Positions 17,121 to 25,255 of a DNA stretch of 64,000 nucleotides are shown here, in pieces. The notes beneath the pieces were generated by a model. That model ran no database searches, had not been told where the DNA came from, and saw only the letters and a program-made list of their open reading frames with translations. The DNA comes from Tsukamurella sputi (GTDB lineage Bacteria > Actinomycetota > Actinomycetes > Mycobacteriales > Mycobacteriaceae). The stretch covers positions 62,001 to 126,000 of the forward strand of contig NZ_VIGV01000005.1 of the NCBI RefSeq assembly GCF_007858445.1, in the 5' to 3' direction. How positions within the stretch are numbered: position 1 is the first letter of the stretch; every line of letters begins with the position of its first letter. The position numbers and the translations under genes were made by a program.

Positions 17121-18052
17121 CCCAGGTGCGTGCGATAGAAGGGCACCAGGTTCTCCAGCGCGACGGAAGTCGGCTGCGGCTGGTCGTACAGGTCGTAGTG
17201 TGAGGCTCCCTCGACGACCACGAGTTGCTTGTCCCTCGACGCGGCGCGGCCGTACAGCTCCATGCTCAGCCGCTGCGAGGCGAAAGCGCCTGCCTTGTCG
17301 CCGATCACGACCATCAGCGGCTGGGTGAGCAGCACCTCGACGCGGTCGTAGGCGTCCCAGTCGGCCAGCGCCGCCTGTCGGGCGAAGTTGAAACTGGTCA
17401 GGGCGCCGGGGTTCTTCGCGCGGTCGGTCTTGTAGTAATCGGTCGCCTCGAGCACGTCGATGTCCGTGACGCCCGCCTGCTGCGCGGCGTCCACCGACGG
17501 CGGCAGTAGATCGTTGATCTGTTCGGCGGCGCCGCGGGCCTCCGCGGTGCGCTGCGCGGCGACGGCCTCGAGCATGGCGATCGGGTGGTACTCGGTGAAG
17601 CCCTCCCGCATGAGCCGGCCCACATTGCTGCCCGCGACGGTGCCCAATGCCTTGATCCGCCGGTCGATCTTGGTGGCGGCCACCGCGTACCCGGCGCCGC
17701 CGCAGATCGCGAGCACGCCGATGTTGTCGGCGTCCACGTAGGGCAGCGTGACCAGGTGGTCGATGACGAAGCTGAAGTCGCTCACCCGGAAGGCCGGGTC
17801 CTCGACGGAGCGGGGCTCGCCGCCGCTCTCGCCCTGGAAGCTCGCATCGAAGGCCGCGACCACGAAGCCCGCCTCGGCCAGCGCCTTGCCATAGACGGTG
17901 CCGGAGGTCTGCGCCTTGCAGCTGCCTGTCGGGTGCGCCGCGATGATCGTGGGATAGGTCTTCGACGCGTCGAAGTCCGGCGGGTAGTGGATGTCCGTGG
18001 CGATGTCCCACGCCCATCCCTTGACCGCCACCGTCGTGATGTTCTCCGCCAT
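17117..18052 (-). CDS. Alpha/beta hydrolase of the dienelactone-hydrolase/YcjY type
   Basis: 311 residues. A nucleophile elbow reads GVLAICGGAGYA, so the nucleophile appears to be Cys as in dienelactone hydrolase; a later Asp (VVIGDKAGAF) and His (EGASHYDLYD) complete the triad. No signal peptide is present. Divergent from the XRE/MmyB regulator at 18186, with a 12-bp inverted repeat in the gap, so this gene is the likely target of that regulator. The substrate is unknown. Confidence 0.85.
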   Translation of the reverse strand: MAENITTVAVKGWAWDIATDIHYPPDFDASKTYPTIIAAHPTGSCKAQTSGTVYGKALAEAGFVVAAFDASFQGESGGEPRSVEDPAFRVSDFSFVIDHLVTLPYVDADNIGVLAICGGAGYAVAATKIDRRIKALGTVAGSNVGRLMREGFTEYHPIAMLEAVAAQRTAEARGAAEQINDLLPPSVDAAQQAGVTDIDVLEATDYYKTDRAKNPGALTSFNFARQAALADWDAYDRVEVLLTQPLMVVIGDKAGAFASQRLSMELYGRAASRDKQLVVVEGASHYDLYDQPQPTSVALENLVPFYRTHLG

Positions 18053-18126
18053 GGGATTTCCTTTCTCAGTGCCTTGGCTGTGACCACCACGCTAGGAAGG
18101 ATCCGGCTCGGGCGGCAGGCCGGATT

Positions 18127-18156
18127 CCTGCCTGGGAAGGATTCTTCCCAGGCAGG
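18127..18156. promoter_or_regulatory. 12-bp inverted repeat operator
   Basis: CCTGCCTGGGAA, six-base spacer GGATTC, TTCCCAGGCAGG: a perfect 12-bp inverted repeat 30 bases before the XRE/MmyB start and 75 bases from the divergent hydrolase start. GGAAGGAT also occurs once more near 18095. Likely binding site of the adjacent regulator. Confidence 0.65.
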
Positions 18157-18185
18157 ACCGGAGCATCCGCGGCTAGCCTGGCGTC

Positions 18186-19034
18186 ATGGCCACGACCGCC
18201 CGCACCGCGCCGCATCTGAAGGAGCTCGGCGACTTCCTGCGCACATGCCGCGGGAAGCTCTCCCCGGCGGATGTCGGTCTCACCGCGATCGACGGGCAAC
18301 GGCGGGTCAGCGGGCTGCGCCGCGAGGAGGTCGCGCAGCTGGCGGCGATCAGCACCGACTACTACACCCGGATCGAGCAGGGACGCCTGAGCCCCACCGC
18401 GCACGTGCTCGACGCGGTCGCGCGGGCGCTGCGCCTTGATCCGGACCAGACCGAGTACGCCGGCAGCCTGCTCGATCACGCCGCGCAGGCACCGGCTGTC
18501 CGGGGCGGGCGCCGCCCCACCAGAGTCCGGCCGCAGATCCGCCGGCTGCTCGATCAGCTCACCGAGACACCCGCGCTCGTACTCGGGCCGCGGATGGACA
18601 TCCTGGCGTGGAACCCGTTGGCAGCCAGGGTCTACGTGGACTTCGATGCCCTCGCGCCGCGCGAGCTGAACTACGTCCGGCTCATCTTCACCGATCCCGC
18701 GATGCGGGCGCTGTTCGACGACTGGTCCACGGTCGCCCGCTCCTGCGTCGCGATCCTCCGCCGTGAGGCCGCCGCCAACCCCGCCGACCCCGCTCTCTCG
18801 GCCCTCGTCGGGGAACTGACGATCGCCGACGAGCAGTTCAGGCAGTGGTGGGCCGCCCGCAACGTCACCCGCCAGGACTTCGGCACGAAGACCCTGCACC
18901 ACCCGCAGGTCGGCGAGCTCGTACTGGACTGGGAGATCTTCCGCTACGCCGGAGCGCCGGATCAGCAGTTGGTACTCAACTCCGCCGACGCCGATTCCCC
19001 GACGCGCGAACGACTCCGCCGTCTCATGCAATGA
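18186..19034 (+). CDS. XRE-family regulator with MmyB-like ligand-binding domain
   Basis: 282 residues. An N-terminal helix-turn-helix (VSGLRREEVAQLAAISTDYYTRIEQGR) is followed by the MmyB-like domain (about 110-280: LVLGPRMDILAWNPLAARVYVDF, LTIADEQFRQWWAARNV, LDWEIFRYAGAPDQQLVLNSADA). These regulators are thought to sense lipophilic ligands and commonly control a divergent oxidoreductase or hydrolase. Here the divergent gene is the hydrolase at 17117, and the operator lies between them. Confidence 0.9.
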   Translation: MATTARTAPHLKELGDFLRTCRGKLSPADVGLTAIDGQRRVSGLRREEVAQLAAISTDYYTRIEQGRLSPTAHVLDAVARALRLDPDQTEYAGSLLDHAAQAPAVRGGRRPTRVRPQIRRLLDQLTETPALVLGPRMDILAWNPLAARVYVDFDALAPRELNYVRLIFTDPAMRALFDDWSTVARSCVAILRREAAANPADPALSALVGELTIADEQFRQWWAARNVTRQDFGTKTLHHPQVGELVLDWEIFRYAGAPDQQLVLNSADADSPTRERLRRLMQ

Positions 19035-19080
19035 GCGCCGAATACCACTGACCACCACCGAATCCGCCAGGAGACCGACC

Positions 19081-19455
19081 ATGCCCCTCACACCGGACCT
19101 CATGACAGCACTCGGCGACGCCCCAGAGATCGAGATCAGCAGCTACCGCAAGGACGGGACACTGCGCCGCTGGGTGCCCATCTGGTCCGTCCGCGTGGGC
19201 GACGAGATCTACCTGCGCTCCGCCTTCGGCGTCGACGGCGGCTGGTACAAGTGGGCGAAGATCAAGGGCGTCGGCCGCGTCCGGGTCGCCGGCACCGAGG
19301 CCGACGTGACGCTCGTGCCGTACACCGGCCCGGAACTGCAGGCGCAGGTGGATACGGCGTTCGAGACCAAGTACCGAGGCGGTGGGGAAGCGTTGCAGAT
19401 CATGGTCACCGAGCCCGCCCGGTCGGCGACGGTGCGCCTGGATCCAGCGGCCTGA
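19081..19455 (+). CDS. DUF2255 family protein
   Basis: 124 residues. IEISSYRKDGTLRRWVPIWSVRVGDEIYLRSAFG and WYKWAKIKGVGRVRVAG match the DUF2255 layout, a small beta-barrel related to flavin-binding split barrels. AGGAG precedes the ATG by seven bases. It follows the MmyB-type regulator by 46 bases on the same strand and may be co-regulated. Function unknown. Confidence 0.82.
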   Translation: MPLTPDLMTALGDAPEIEISSYRKDGTLRRWVPIWSVRVGDEIYLRSAFGVDGGWYKWAKIKGVGRVRVAGTEADVTLVPYTGPELQAQVDTAFETKYRGGGEALQIMVTEPARSATVRLDPAA

Positions 19456-19468
19456 CGGCCGGGAGGGC

Positions 19469-20332
19469 CTACGCGGGCGGGTCGACGAACAGGTCGTAGT
19501 CGATCGGATCCGCACCGCCGTAGGGACGCAGATCCGTCACCCCGGCCTTGCGTACCAGCTCCGCATCGAGGAAGCACCGGCCCGTGACCGACAGCGGCTG
19601 GGCGAGCAGCACTGCCGCCGCGTCCGCCATGATCTGCGGATTCCGAGCGTGCGCCGTCGCCTCGTCACCGCCGAGCAGATTCTGCACCGCCGCCGTGGCG
19701 ATCGTCGTCTCCGGCCACAGACAGTTCGCCGCGATCCCCAGTTCCGCGAACTCCGCAGCGAAACCCATCGTGAGCAGGGACATCCCGTACTTGCCGAGCA
19801 TGTATGCCGGATAACGGCCCAACCAGTCCGGCGAGAGGTTCAGCGGCGGCGACAGTGTCACCACCCTGCCCTCGTCGGCACGCTCGAGGTGCGGAAGGCA
19901 CGCCTTCGTCAACGCGAAGGTGCCGCGGGTGTTCACTTGCTGCGTCAGGTCGTAGCGCTTCATCGAGATCTCGGCGGTGGAGATCGTGCTCAGCACACTC
20001 GCATTGTTGACGCACACGTCGATCCCGCCGAACCGGTCCACGGCGGTCGCCACCAGCCGGGCGATGTCCTCGTCCGAACGCAGATCGCCGACCACGCCCA
20101 CGGCGGCGTCCTCGCGGCCCGCGGCGGCGTCGATCTCCGCCACCGCCGTGTGGATCGTGCCGGGCAACCGTGGATCCGGATCGTCGGTCTTGGCCAGCAG
20201 CACGATGTTCGCGCCGCGCGTTGCCAGTGCGACCGCGATCGCGAGGCCGATCCCCCGGCTCCCGCCCGACATGACGACGGTGCGGCCCGCGAACGCCTCC
20301 GGGCCGGGTTCGGTGAGGAGAGTGGCCTGCAT
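19469..20332 (-). CDS. Short-chain dehydrogenase/reductase (HSDL2-like)
   Basis: 287 residues. Classical SDR: a Rossmann motif VVMSGGSRGIGLAIA, VCVNNASVL, an active serine region VVTLSPPLNL, and the YPAYMLGKYG catalytic Tyr-Lys. The extended form with a DAELVRKAGVTDL end resembles the HSDL2 branch. NAD(P)-dependent, substrate unknown. The start ATG at 20332 follows the family; the frame remains open upstream. Convergent with DUF2255 (13-base gap). Confidence 0.87.
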   Translation of the reverse strand: MQATLLTEPGPEAFAGRTVVMSGGSRGIGLAIAVALATRGANIVLLAKTDDPDPRLPGTIHTAVAEIDAAAGREDAAVGVVGDLRSDEDIARLVATAVDRFGGIDVCVNNASVLSTISTAEISMKRYDLTQQVNTRGTFALTKACLPHLERADEGRVVTLSPPLNLSPDWLGRYPAYMLGKYGMSLLTMGFAAEFAELGIAANCLWPETTIATAAVQNLLGGDEATAHARNPQIMADAAAVLLAQPLSVTGRCFLDAELVRKAGVTDLRPYGGADPIDYDLFVDPPA

Positions 20333-20450
20333 CAAGGTGTCCTTACGCCGTGGGATCGGTTCTGCGGCTGACGCTACGAGCGACGCGAGCGCAGAGCCAT
20401 GTCCTCGGCGGACCGAATCCGGCCGGACCGTTGTCGGCGGCGACGAAAGC

Positions 20451-21728
20451 TCAGCGCCAGTGCGGACCCAGGATCGCCGGAAACCGGCGGCAGAGCAGCA
20501 GTGCGATCTCCACATCGAGACGGCCGTCCTCGAGGGGACGGCCGCGGCGCTCGATCGCCTTGCGTACGCGGTACTTCACGGTGTTCGTGTGGAGGTGCAG
20601 CAGCGGAGCCGCCGCCGTGAAGCTGGATCCGGCATCGAGGAAGACCTGGAGCGAATGCCGCAGGTGCGCATCCGCGTCGGTGTCCTCGGCGAGCGGACCC
20701 AACACCTCACGCACCCAGACGTCGGCCGTGGAGAGGTCTCCGCCCAGCATCGCCGCGATCACCACCCCGGTGTCGTCGCTCGCCACCGATACCCGGTCGT
20801 CGCCCGCCGCGCGCAGCGCCACCGCGCGGGCGTCGACGGCCAGCTCGTGCGAACGGACGAAGCCCTCGACACCGCGCCGGGGTGAGCCGATCGCCAGCGA
20901 CGGCGCCTGTGCGTCGGCGGCGCCGAGCCGCCGGAGAGACTCCACGGCACCGTCGACCGAGGCACTGGACAGGGGGATCCATCCCCACGCGGTCTGTCGG
21001 TCGTGGGCCATGAACAGCGGGGTCGAGACGGCGCCGACCTGTTTCGCCGCCAGATGCAGGAACCGCTCCATGCCGATGAGTTCGCCACGCTCCAGCACGG
21101 GGGCCGGGTACCACATGATCACAGCGAGACTGTGCTCGCGCAGCGGATAGCGCACTGCCGAACTCAACTCGTCGACGCCGCGCGTCTCCTTCGCGCCCGC
21201 GAGGATCCGGCGGATCTGCTCGCCCCGGATCCGTTCGCGGCTCTCCTTCCACCGTTCCAACTCCTGCCGGTACACCTCGATCACCTGCTCCGAGATCCAG
21301 TCGATGTACTGGGACGTCGCGGTGAAGGTGGCCTCGAAGACCTCGAGTGCGGTGTCCGGATCAAGGCCGCCGGCCCGCACCTCCGCGAAGACGAGTCGGA
21401 GCAGTTCCTGCTGCCCCAGCCGGTACGCGCGGACCAGCGCGTTGGGCGTGACGTCATGCTGTGCGAGCCGGCGGGCGTACTCCAGCGCCGCGACGGGGGC
21501 CGTCACGCCGGCCACGTCGATGCCGTGCCGGATCGCGGCGAAGATCGTCGTGATGTTGCCCTCGACGCTGGCCCGGAGCAGTTCCACCAGCTGAGCGTCG
21601 CCGCGCAACTCCGGGATCTGAGCAAGGATCACGTCCCGCACCGCATCGGTCACCGCCGCGGTCCGCGGTTCCATCCGCACGATCACGGCGGCGGCCGCGG
21701 TGGCGCCCGTGTCCTCGAATCCCGGCAT
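20451..21728 (-). CDS. PucR/CdaR-type transcriptional regulator
   Basis: 425 residues. The N-terminal helical region (about 25-190) resembles RsbR-type sensor domains, a GGDEF-like middle follows, and the C-terminus has the PucR helix-turn-helix FLDAGSSFTAAAPLLHLHTNTVKYRVRKAIE. Such proteins usually activate a nearby catabolic operon in response to a small molecule. Divergent from the acyl-CoA ligase operon at 21905, which is the likely target. The ATG at 21728 is chosen; the frame extends 25 codons further without similarity. Confidence 0.88.
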   Translation of the reverse strand: MPGFEDTGATAAAAVIVRMEPRTAAVTDAVRDVILAQIPELRGDAQLVELLRASVEGNITTIFAAIRHGIDVAGVTAPVAALEYARRLAQHDVTPNALVRAYRLGQQELLRLVFAEVRAGGLDPDTALEVFEATFTATSQYIDWISEQVIEVYRQELERWKESRERIRGEQIRRILAGAKETRGVDELSSAVRYPLREHSLAVIMWYPAPVLERGELIGMERFLHLAAKQVGAVSTPLFMAHDRQTAWGWIPLSSASVDGAVESLRRLGAADAQAPSLAIGSPRRGVEGFVRSHELAVDARAVALRAAGDDRVSVASDDTGVVIAAMLGGDLSTADVWVREVLGPLAEDTDADAHLRHSLQVFLDAGSSFTAAAPLLHLHTNTVKYRVRKAIERRGRPLEDGRLDVEIALLLCRRFPAILGPHWR

Positions 21729-21834
21729 GGCTCGCAAGCGTAGCCACGAACGGCCGTCGGGAACCGGCGATCGGCGAGATCGGCCTTTGTTCGCCGAGGA
21801 CAACGCGGAGTGATTCGTTGGCCGTCGCGGACGA

Positions 21835-21850
21835 TGTGACCGCAGTCACG
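21835..21850. promoter_or_regulatory. CRP-like (cAMP receptor) binding site
   Basis: TGTGACCGCAGTCACG fits TGTGA-N6-TCAC with a perfect 14-bp palindrome (21836-21849). It lies 55 bases before the acyl-CoA ligase ATG. TAGATT at 21857-21862 is a possible -10 box, which puts the site over the -35 region, so the factor could repress or act as a class II activator. A cAMP-making enzyme is encoded at 10737. Confidence 0.6.
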
Positions 21851-21904
21851 TCCTCGTAGATTTCTCCGTGAGCCACACCACACAATCCCTTGAGAGGGCC
21901 TCCG

Positions 21905-23380
21905 ATGCACTTCGCACTCCTCCCCGCACACCGGGCCCGTACCGCGCCGTCAGCGGTCGCGATCGCGGACGATCGCCGCACCCTCGACAACACGACGTTC
22001 GACCAGTTCATCGGCCGTGCGGCGGCGACCCTCGCCGAGCGCGGCGTGGGCCGAGGAGACGTCGTCGCGGTGCTGCTGCCCAATACCACCGACCTCATCG
22101 TGACGCTCTTCGCCGCCTGGCGGCTCGGTGCCGCCGTCACCCCGATCAACCCCGCCTTGACGGCCGACGAGGTGCGCTACCAGACCACCGACGCCGGATC
22201 GGCGGTGTTGGTGACGGACAACGACCGCGACGACGATCTCGGGGCACCCCTCCTACTCGTCGCCGATCTGTACGCGGTCGGCGCGTCCGACGGCGCGCTC
22301 CCGGCCATCGAGCCCCGTGACGACGACCGCGCGCTGCTCATCTACACCTCCGGCACCACGGGCCGCCCCAAGGGCGTGCACCTCGATCACGCCAACCTCA
22401 GTGCGCAGTGCCGCTCGCTCGTGGAGGCCCTCGGCTTGACCTCCGCCGATCACAGCCTGCTGATCCTGCCGCTCTTCCACGCGAACGGCATCATCGCGGG
22501 CACGCTCTCCCCGCTGCTCGCGGGCGGACGGACGACGGTGGCCGGCCGGTTCACACCGGAGACCTTCTTCGCCCGGGTCGAGCAGGCGCGCCCCACGTAC
22601 TTCTCCGCCGTGCCCACGATCTATCAGATGCTCGTGGACCTGCCCACCGACGTTCGGCCCGACACCTCGTCGATCCGGTACGGGATCTGCGGCGCCGCAC
22701 CCGCCAGCGTCGAGCTGCTCGCCAAGGCCGAGAAGCGCTTCGGCTTCCCACTGGTCGAGGGCTACGGCCTGTCCGAATGCACGTGCGTCGCCACCGTGAA
22801 CCCCTACGACGGGGTCCGCAAGGCCGGCACCGTCGGCCCGGCCCTGCCCGGCGTCACCGTCCGGGTCCTCGGCGCCGACGGTGCCGACCTCCCCACCGGC
22901 GAGCCCGGCGACGTGGTGATCTCGGGCCCGAACGTCATGCGCGGCTACCTCAACCGACCCGAGGACACCGCCTCCACGCTCGTGGACGGCATGCTTCGCA
23001 CCGGGGACATCGGCTTCCTCGACGAGGACGGCTACCTCACCCTCGTCGACCGGGCGAAGGACCTGATCATCCGCGGCGGGGAGAACATCTACCCCAAGGA
23101 GATCGAGTCCGTGATCTACCAGCTGCCCGAGGTCGCCGAGGCGGCGGTCGTGGGTCGGCCGGACCCGAAGTTCGGCGAGGTGCCCGTCCTGTTCGTCGCC
23201 TTCACCGAGGGCGCGACCCTCCCGACCACCGAGATCCTCGCGCACGCCGCGGGGAGGCTCGCCAAGTACAAACTGCCCGTGGAGATCACGACTCTCCCGA
23301 GCCTCCCCAAGAACGCCGTCGGCAAGCTCGACAAGCCGACCATGCGGAGGCGCACCTCACCCCCGGTCGCCGCGTCCTAG
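21905..23380 (+). CDS. Acyl-CoA synthetase / AMP-dependent ligase
   Basis: 491 residues. Activates a carboxylic acid with ATP and CoA. The P-loop YTSGTTGRPKG, the YGLSECTC adenylate motif, the hinge VDRAKDLIIRGGENIYPKEIE and the catalytic Lys in PKNAVGKLDK are all present. It starts at ATG 21905 with GAGAGG upstream. First gene of an operon with a DUF3556 membrane protein and a FAD oxidoreductase, downstream of a CRP-like site and divergent from PucR. The acid is unknown; the family includes medium- and long-chain fatty acid ligases. Confidence 0.9.
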   Translation: MHFALLPAHRARTAPSAVAIADDRRTLDNTTFDQFIGRAAATLAERGVGRGDVVAVLLPNTTDLIVTLFAAWRLGAAVTPINPALTADEVRYQTTDAGSAVLVTDNDRDDDLGAPLLLVADLYAVGASDGALPAIEPRDDDRALLIYTSGTTGRPKGVHLDHANLSAQCRSLVEALGLTSADHSLLILPLFHANGIIAGTLSPLLAGGRTTVAGRFTPETFFARVEQARPTYFSAVPTIYQMLVDLPTDVRPDTSSIRYGICGAAPASVELLAKAEKRFGFPLVEGYGLSECTCVATVNPYDGVRKAGTVGPALPGVTVRVLGADGADLPTGEPGDVVISGPNVMRGYLNRPEDTASTLVDGMLRTGDIGFLDEDGYLTLVDRAKDLIIRGGENIYPKEIESVIYQLPEVAEAAVVGRPDPKFGEVPVLFVAFTEGATLPTTEILAHAAGRLAKYKLPVEITTLPSLPKNAVGKLDKPTMRRRTSPPVAAS

Positions 23381-23425
23381 CCGTCTCGCATCACCCACCG
23401 CACCACCCGAACAAGGAGATTCATC

Positions 23426-25255
23426 ATGGGATTCAAGGATCCGGTGTTCCCCGCAGTGGAACCCGAGGAATTCCTCCAGCGCCCCCTCATGGAGCGCATC
23501 CGCGTCCTCAGCACGCAGTGGGCCGAATTCGGTTTCGGCACTCCGTACATGATCCACGTCATCTACGTGCTCAAGCTGTTCGTCTTCTACGGTCTGGGCG
23601 GCGTCAGCCTCGCGACGCTGACCTCGGGCATGCAGCCCTTCGCCCTCGGCGAGTGGTGGAACCAGCCCATCGTCTACGAGAAGCTCGTGCTCTGGACGGT
23701 GCTCCTCGAGGCCATCGGCGTCGCCGGCTCCTGGGGGCCGCTCGCCGGTAAGGCCAAGCCGATGACGGGCGGAATCCTGTTCTGGGCCAAGCCCGGCACC
23801 ATCCGGCTCCGGCCCTGGAAGTGGATGCCCGGCACGAACGGCGACCGGCGCACCGTCTTCGACGTCATCGTCTACCTGGCGCTGCTCGCCTCGCTCCTGG
23901 TGGCGATCGTGCTCCCCGGCGGCGTGGACCTCGGCGGCTTCGGCACGGCGATGACCACCCTGGGCATCGACGCCTCGCACGGCCTGCTGCGCCCCGAACT
24001 GCTGATCGCGCCGATCGTCCTGTTGATCCTGATCGGCCTGCGCGACAAGACGATCTTCCTCGCCGCCCGCGGCGAGCAGTACCTGCCGCCGATGCTGGCC
24101 TTCGCGATACTGCCACTGCTCTTCGGCGACCACGGCTTCGAGAACATGATCATCGCGCTCAAGCTCGTGATCGGCGTGGTCTGGGTCGGCGCCGGCCTGT
24201 CCAAGTGCAACCACCACTTCACCATGGTCATCCCGCCCATGGTCTCCAACAGCCCGCTCGTGCCCGGTAGCTGGTTCAAGAAGCTGCAGTACAAGGACTT
24301 CGGCAGCGATATGCGTCCGTCGGGCGTCGCGCGGTTCATGGCGCACGGCCCCGGCGTGGTCGTCGAGATCATCGCACCGCTGATCCTGCTCTTCTCGACC
24401 AACCGCACCGTCACCGTGGTGGCGGCCGTGTTCATGTGCGCCTACCACCTGTTCATCATCTCCACCTTCCCGCTGGCTGTGCCGCTGGAGTGGAACCTGC
24501 TGTTCGGCTACACCGCGATCTTCCTGTTCGTCGGCTTCCCCGCCGACAGCGGCTACGCGCTGTGGGACATGAACCCCGCCTGGCTGGCGATCATCATCGC
24601 CGCCGCGCTGGCCTTCTTCCCGATCCTCGGCAACTTCCGGCCCGACAAGGTCTCCTTCCTGCCGTCGATGCGCCAGTACGCCGGCAACTGGGCCACCGCG
24701 GTCTGGACCTTCCAGCCCGGCGCGGAGGAGAAGCTCAACCGGGTCACCCGCTCCGCACCCAACCAGATCGACCAGTTCATCGCCGCCGGCTACCCGCCGC
24801 TCTGGGCCGAGATCACCCTGCAGATGACCATCGGCTGGCGTTCGCTGCACAGCCAGGGTCGCGGGCTGTTCTCCGTGCTTCTCGCGACGCTGCCCGACAT
24901 CGACAGCCGCACCGTTCGCGAAGCGGAGTTCCTCTGCAACTCGATCCTCGGATTCAACTTCGGCGACGGGCACATGCACAACGAGGAGATGATCAAGGCC
25001 GTGCAGGACGAGGCGCGGTTCGAGCCCGGCGAATGCGTCATCGTGTGGGTCGAGTCGCAGCCCGTCCACAAGAAGACCCAGGCGTACAAGGTGATCGACG
25101 CCGCCCTCGGCGTCGTCGAGGAGGGCACCTGGAACGTGCACGAGGTCACCGAGACCCAGCCCTGGCTGCCCGACGGCCCTGCACCGCACACCCCCACCTG
25201 GTCGACCATCCGCGGCACCCGGCCCGCGAACGATCGCCCGGCGGTCGGCGCATGA
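23426..25255 (+). CDS. DUF3556 transmembrane protein
   Basis: 609 residues. The first 450 residues hold about ten hydrophobic segments; the C-terminal 160 residues are soluble. The N-terminus (MGFKDPVFPAVEPEEFLQRP) and the NHHFTMVIPPMVSNSPLVP region mark the DUF3556 family, known from mycolate-containing actinobacteria. The pattern of helices is reminiscent of HTTM/vitamin K carboxylase-like proteins, but I cannot claim that enzyme activity. A conserved-looking FGDGHMHNEEM segment in the soluble part could bind metal. It overlaps the FAD oxidoreductase start (ATGA), so the two are probably functionally linked. Confidence 0.82.
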   Translation: MGFKDPVFPAVEPEEFLQRPLMERIRVLSTQWAEFGFGTPYMIHVIYVLKLFVFYGLGGVSLATLTSGMQPFALGEWWNQPIVYEKLVLWTVLLEAIGVAGSWGPLAGKAKPMTGGILFWAKPGTIRLRPWKWMPGTNGDRRTVFDVIVYLALLASLLVAIVLPGGVDLGGFGTAMTTLGIDASHGLLRPELLIAPIVLLILIGLRDKTIFLAARGEQYLPPMLAFAILPLLFGDHGFENMIIALKLVIGVVWVGAGLSKCNHHFTMVIPPMVSNSPLVPGSWFKKLQYKDFGSDMRPSGVARFMAHGPGVVVEIIAPLILLFSTNRTVTVVAAVFMCAYHLFIISTFPLAVPLEWNLLFGYTAIFLFVGFPADSGYALWDMNPAWLAIIIAAALAFFPILGNFRPDKVSFLPSMRQYAGNWATAVWTFQPGAEEKLNRVTRSAPNQIDQFIAAGYPPLWAEITLQMTIGWRSLHSQGRGLFSVLLATLPDIDSRTVREAEFLCNSILGFNFGDGHMHNEEMIKAVQDEARFEPGECVIVWVESQPVHKKTQAYKVIDAALGVVEEGTWNVHEVTETQPWLPDGPAPHTPTWSTIRGTRPANDRPAVGA

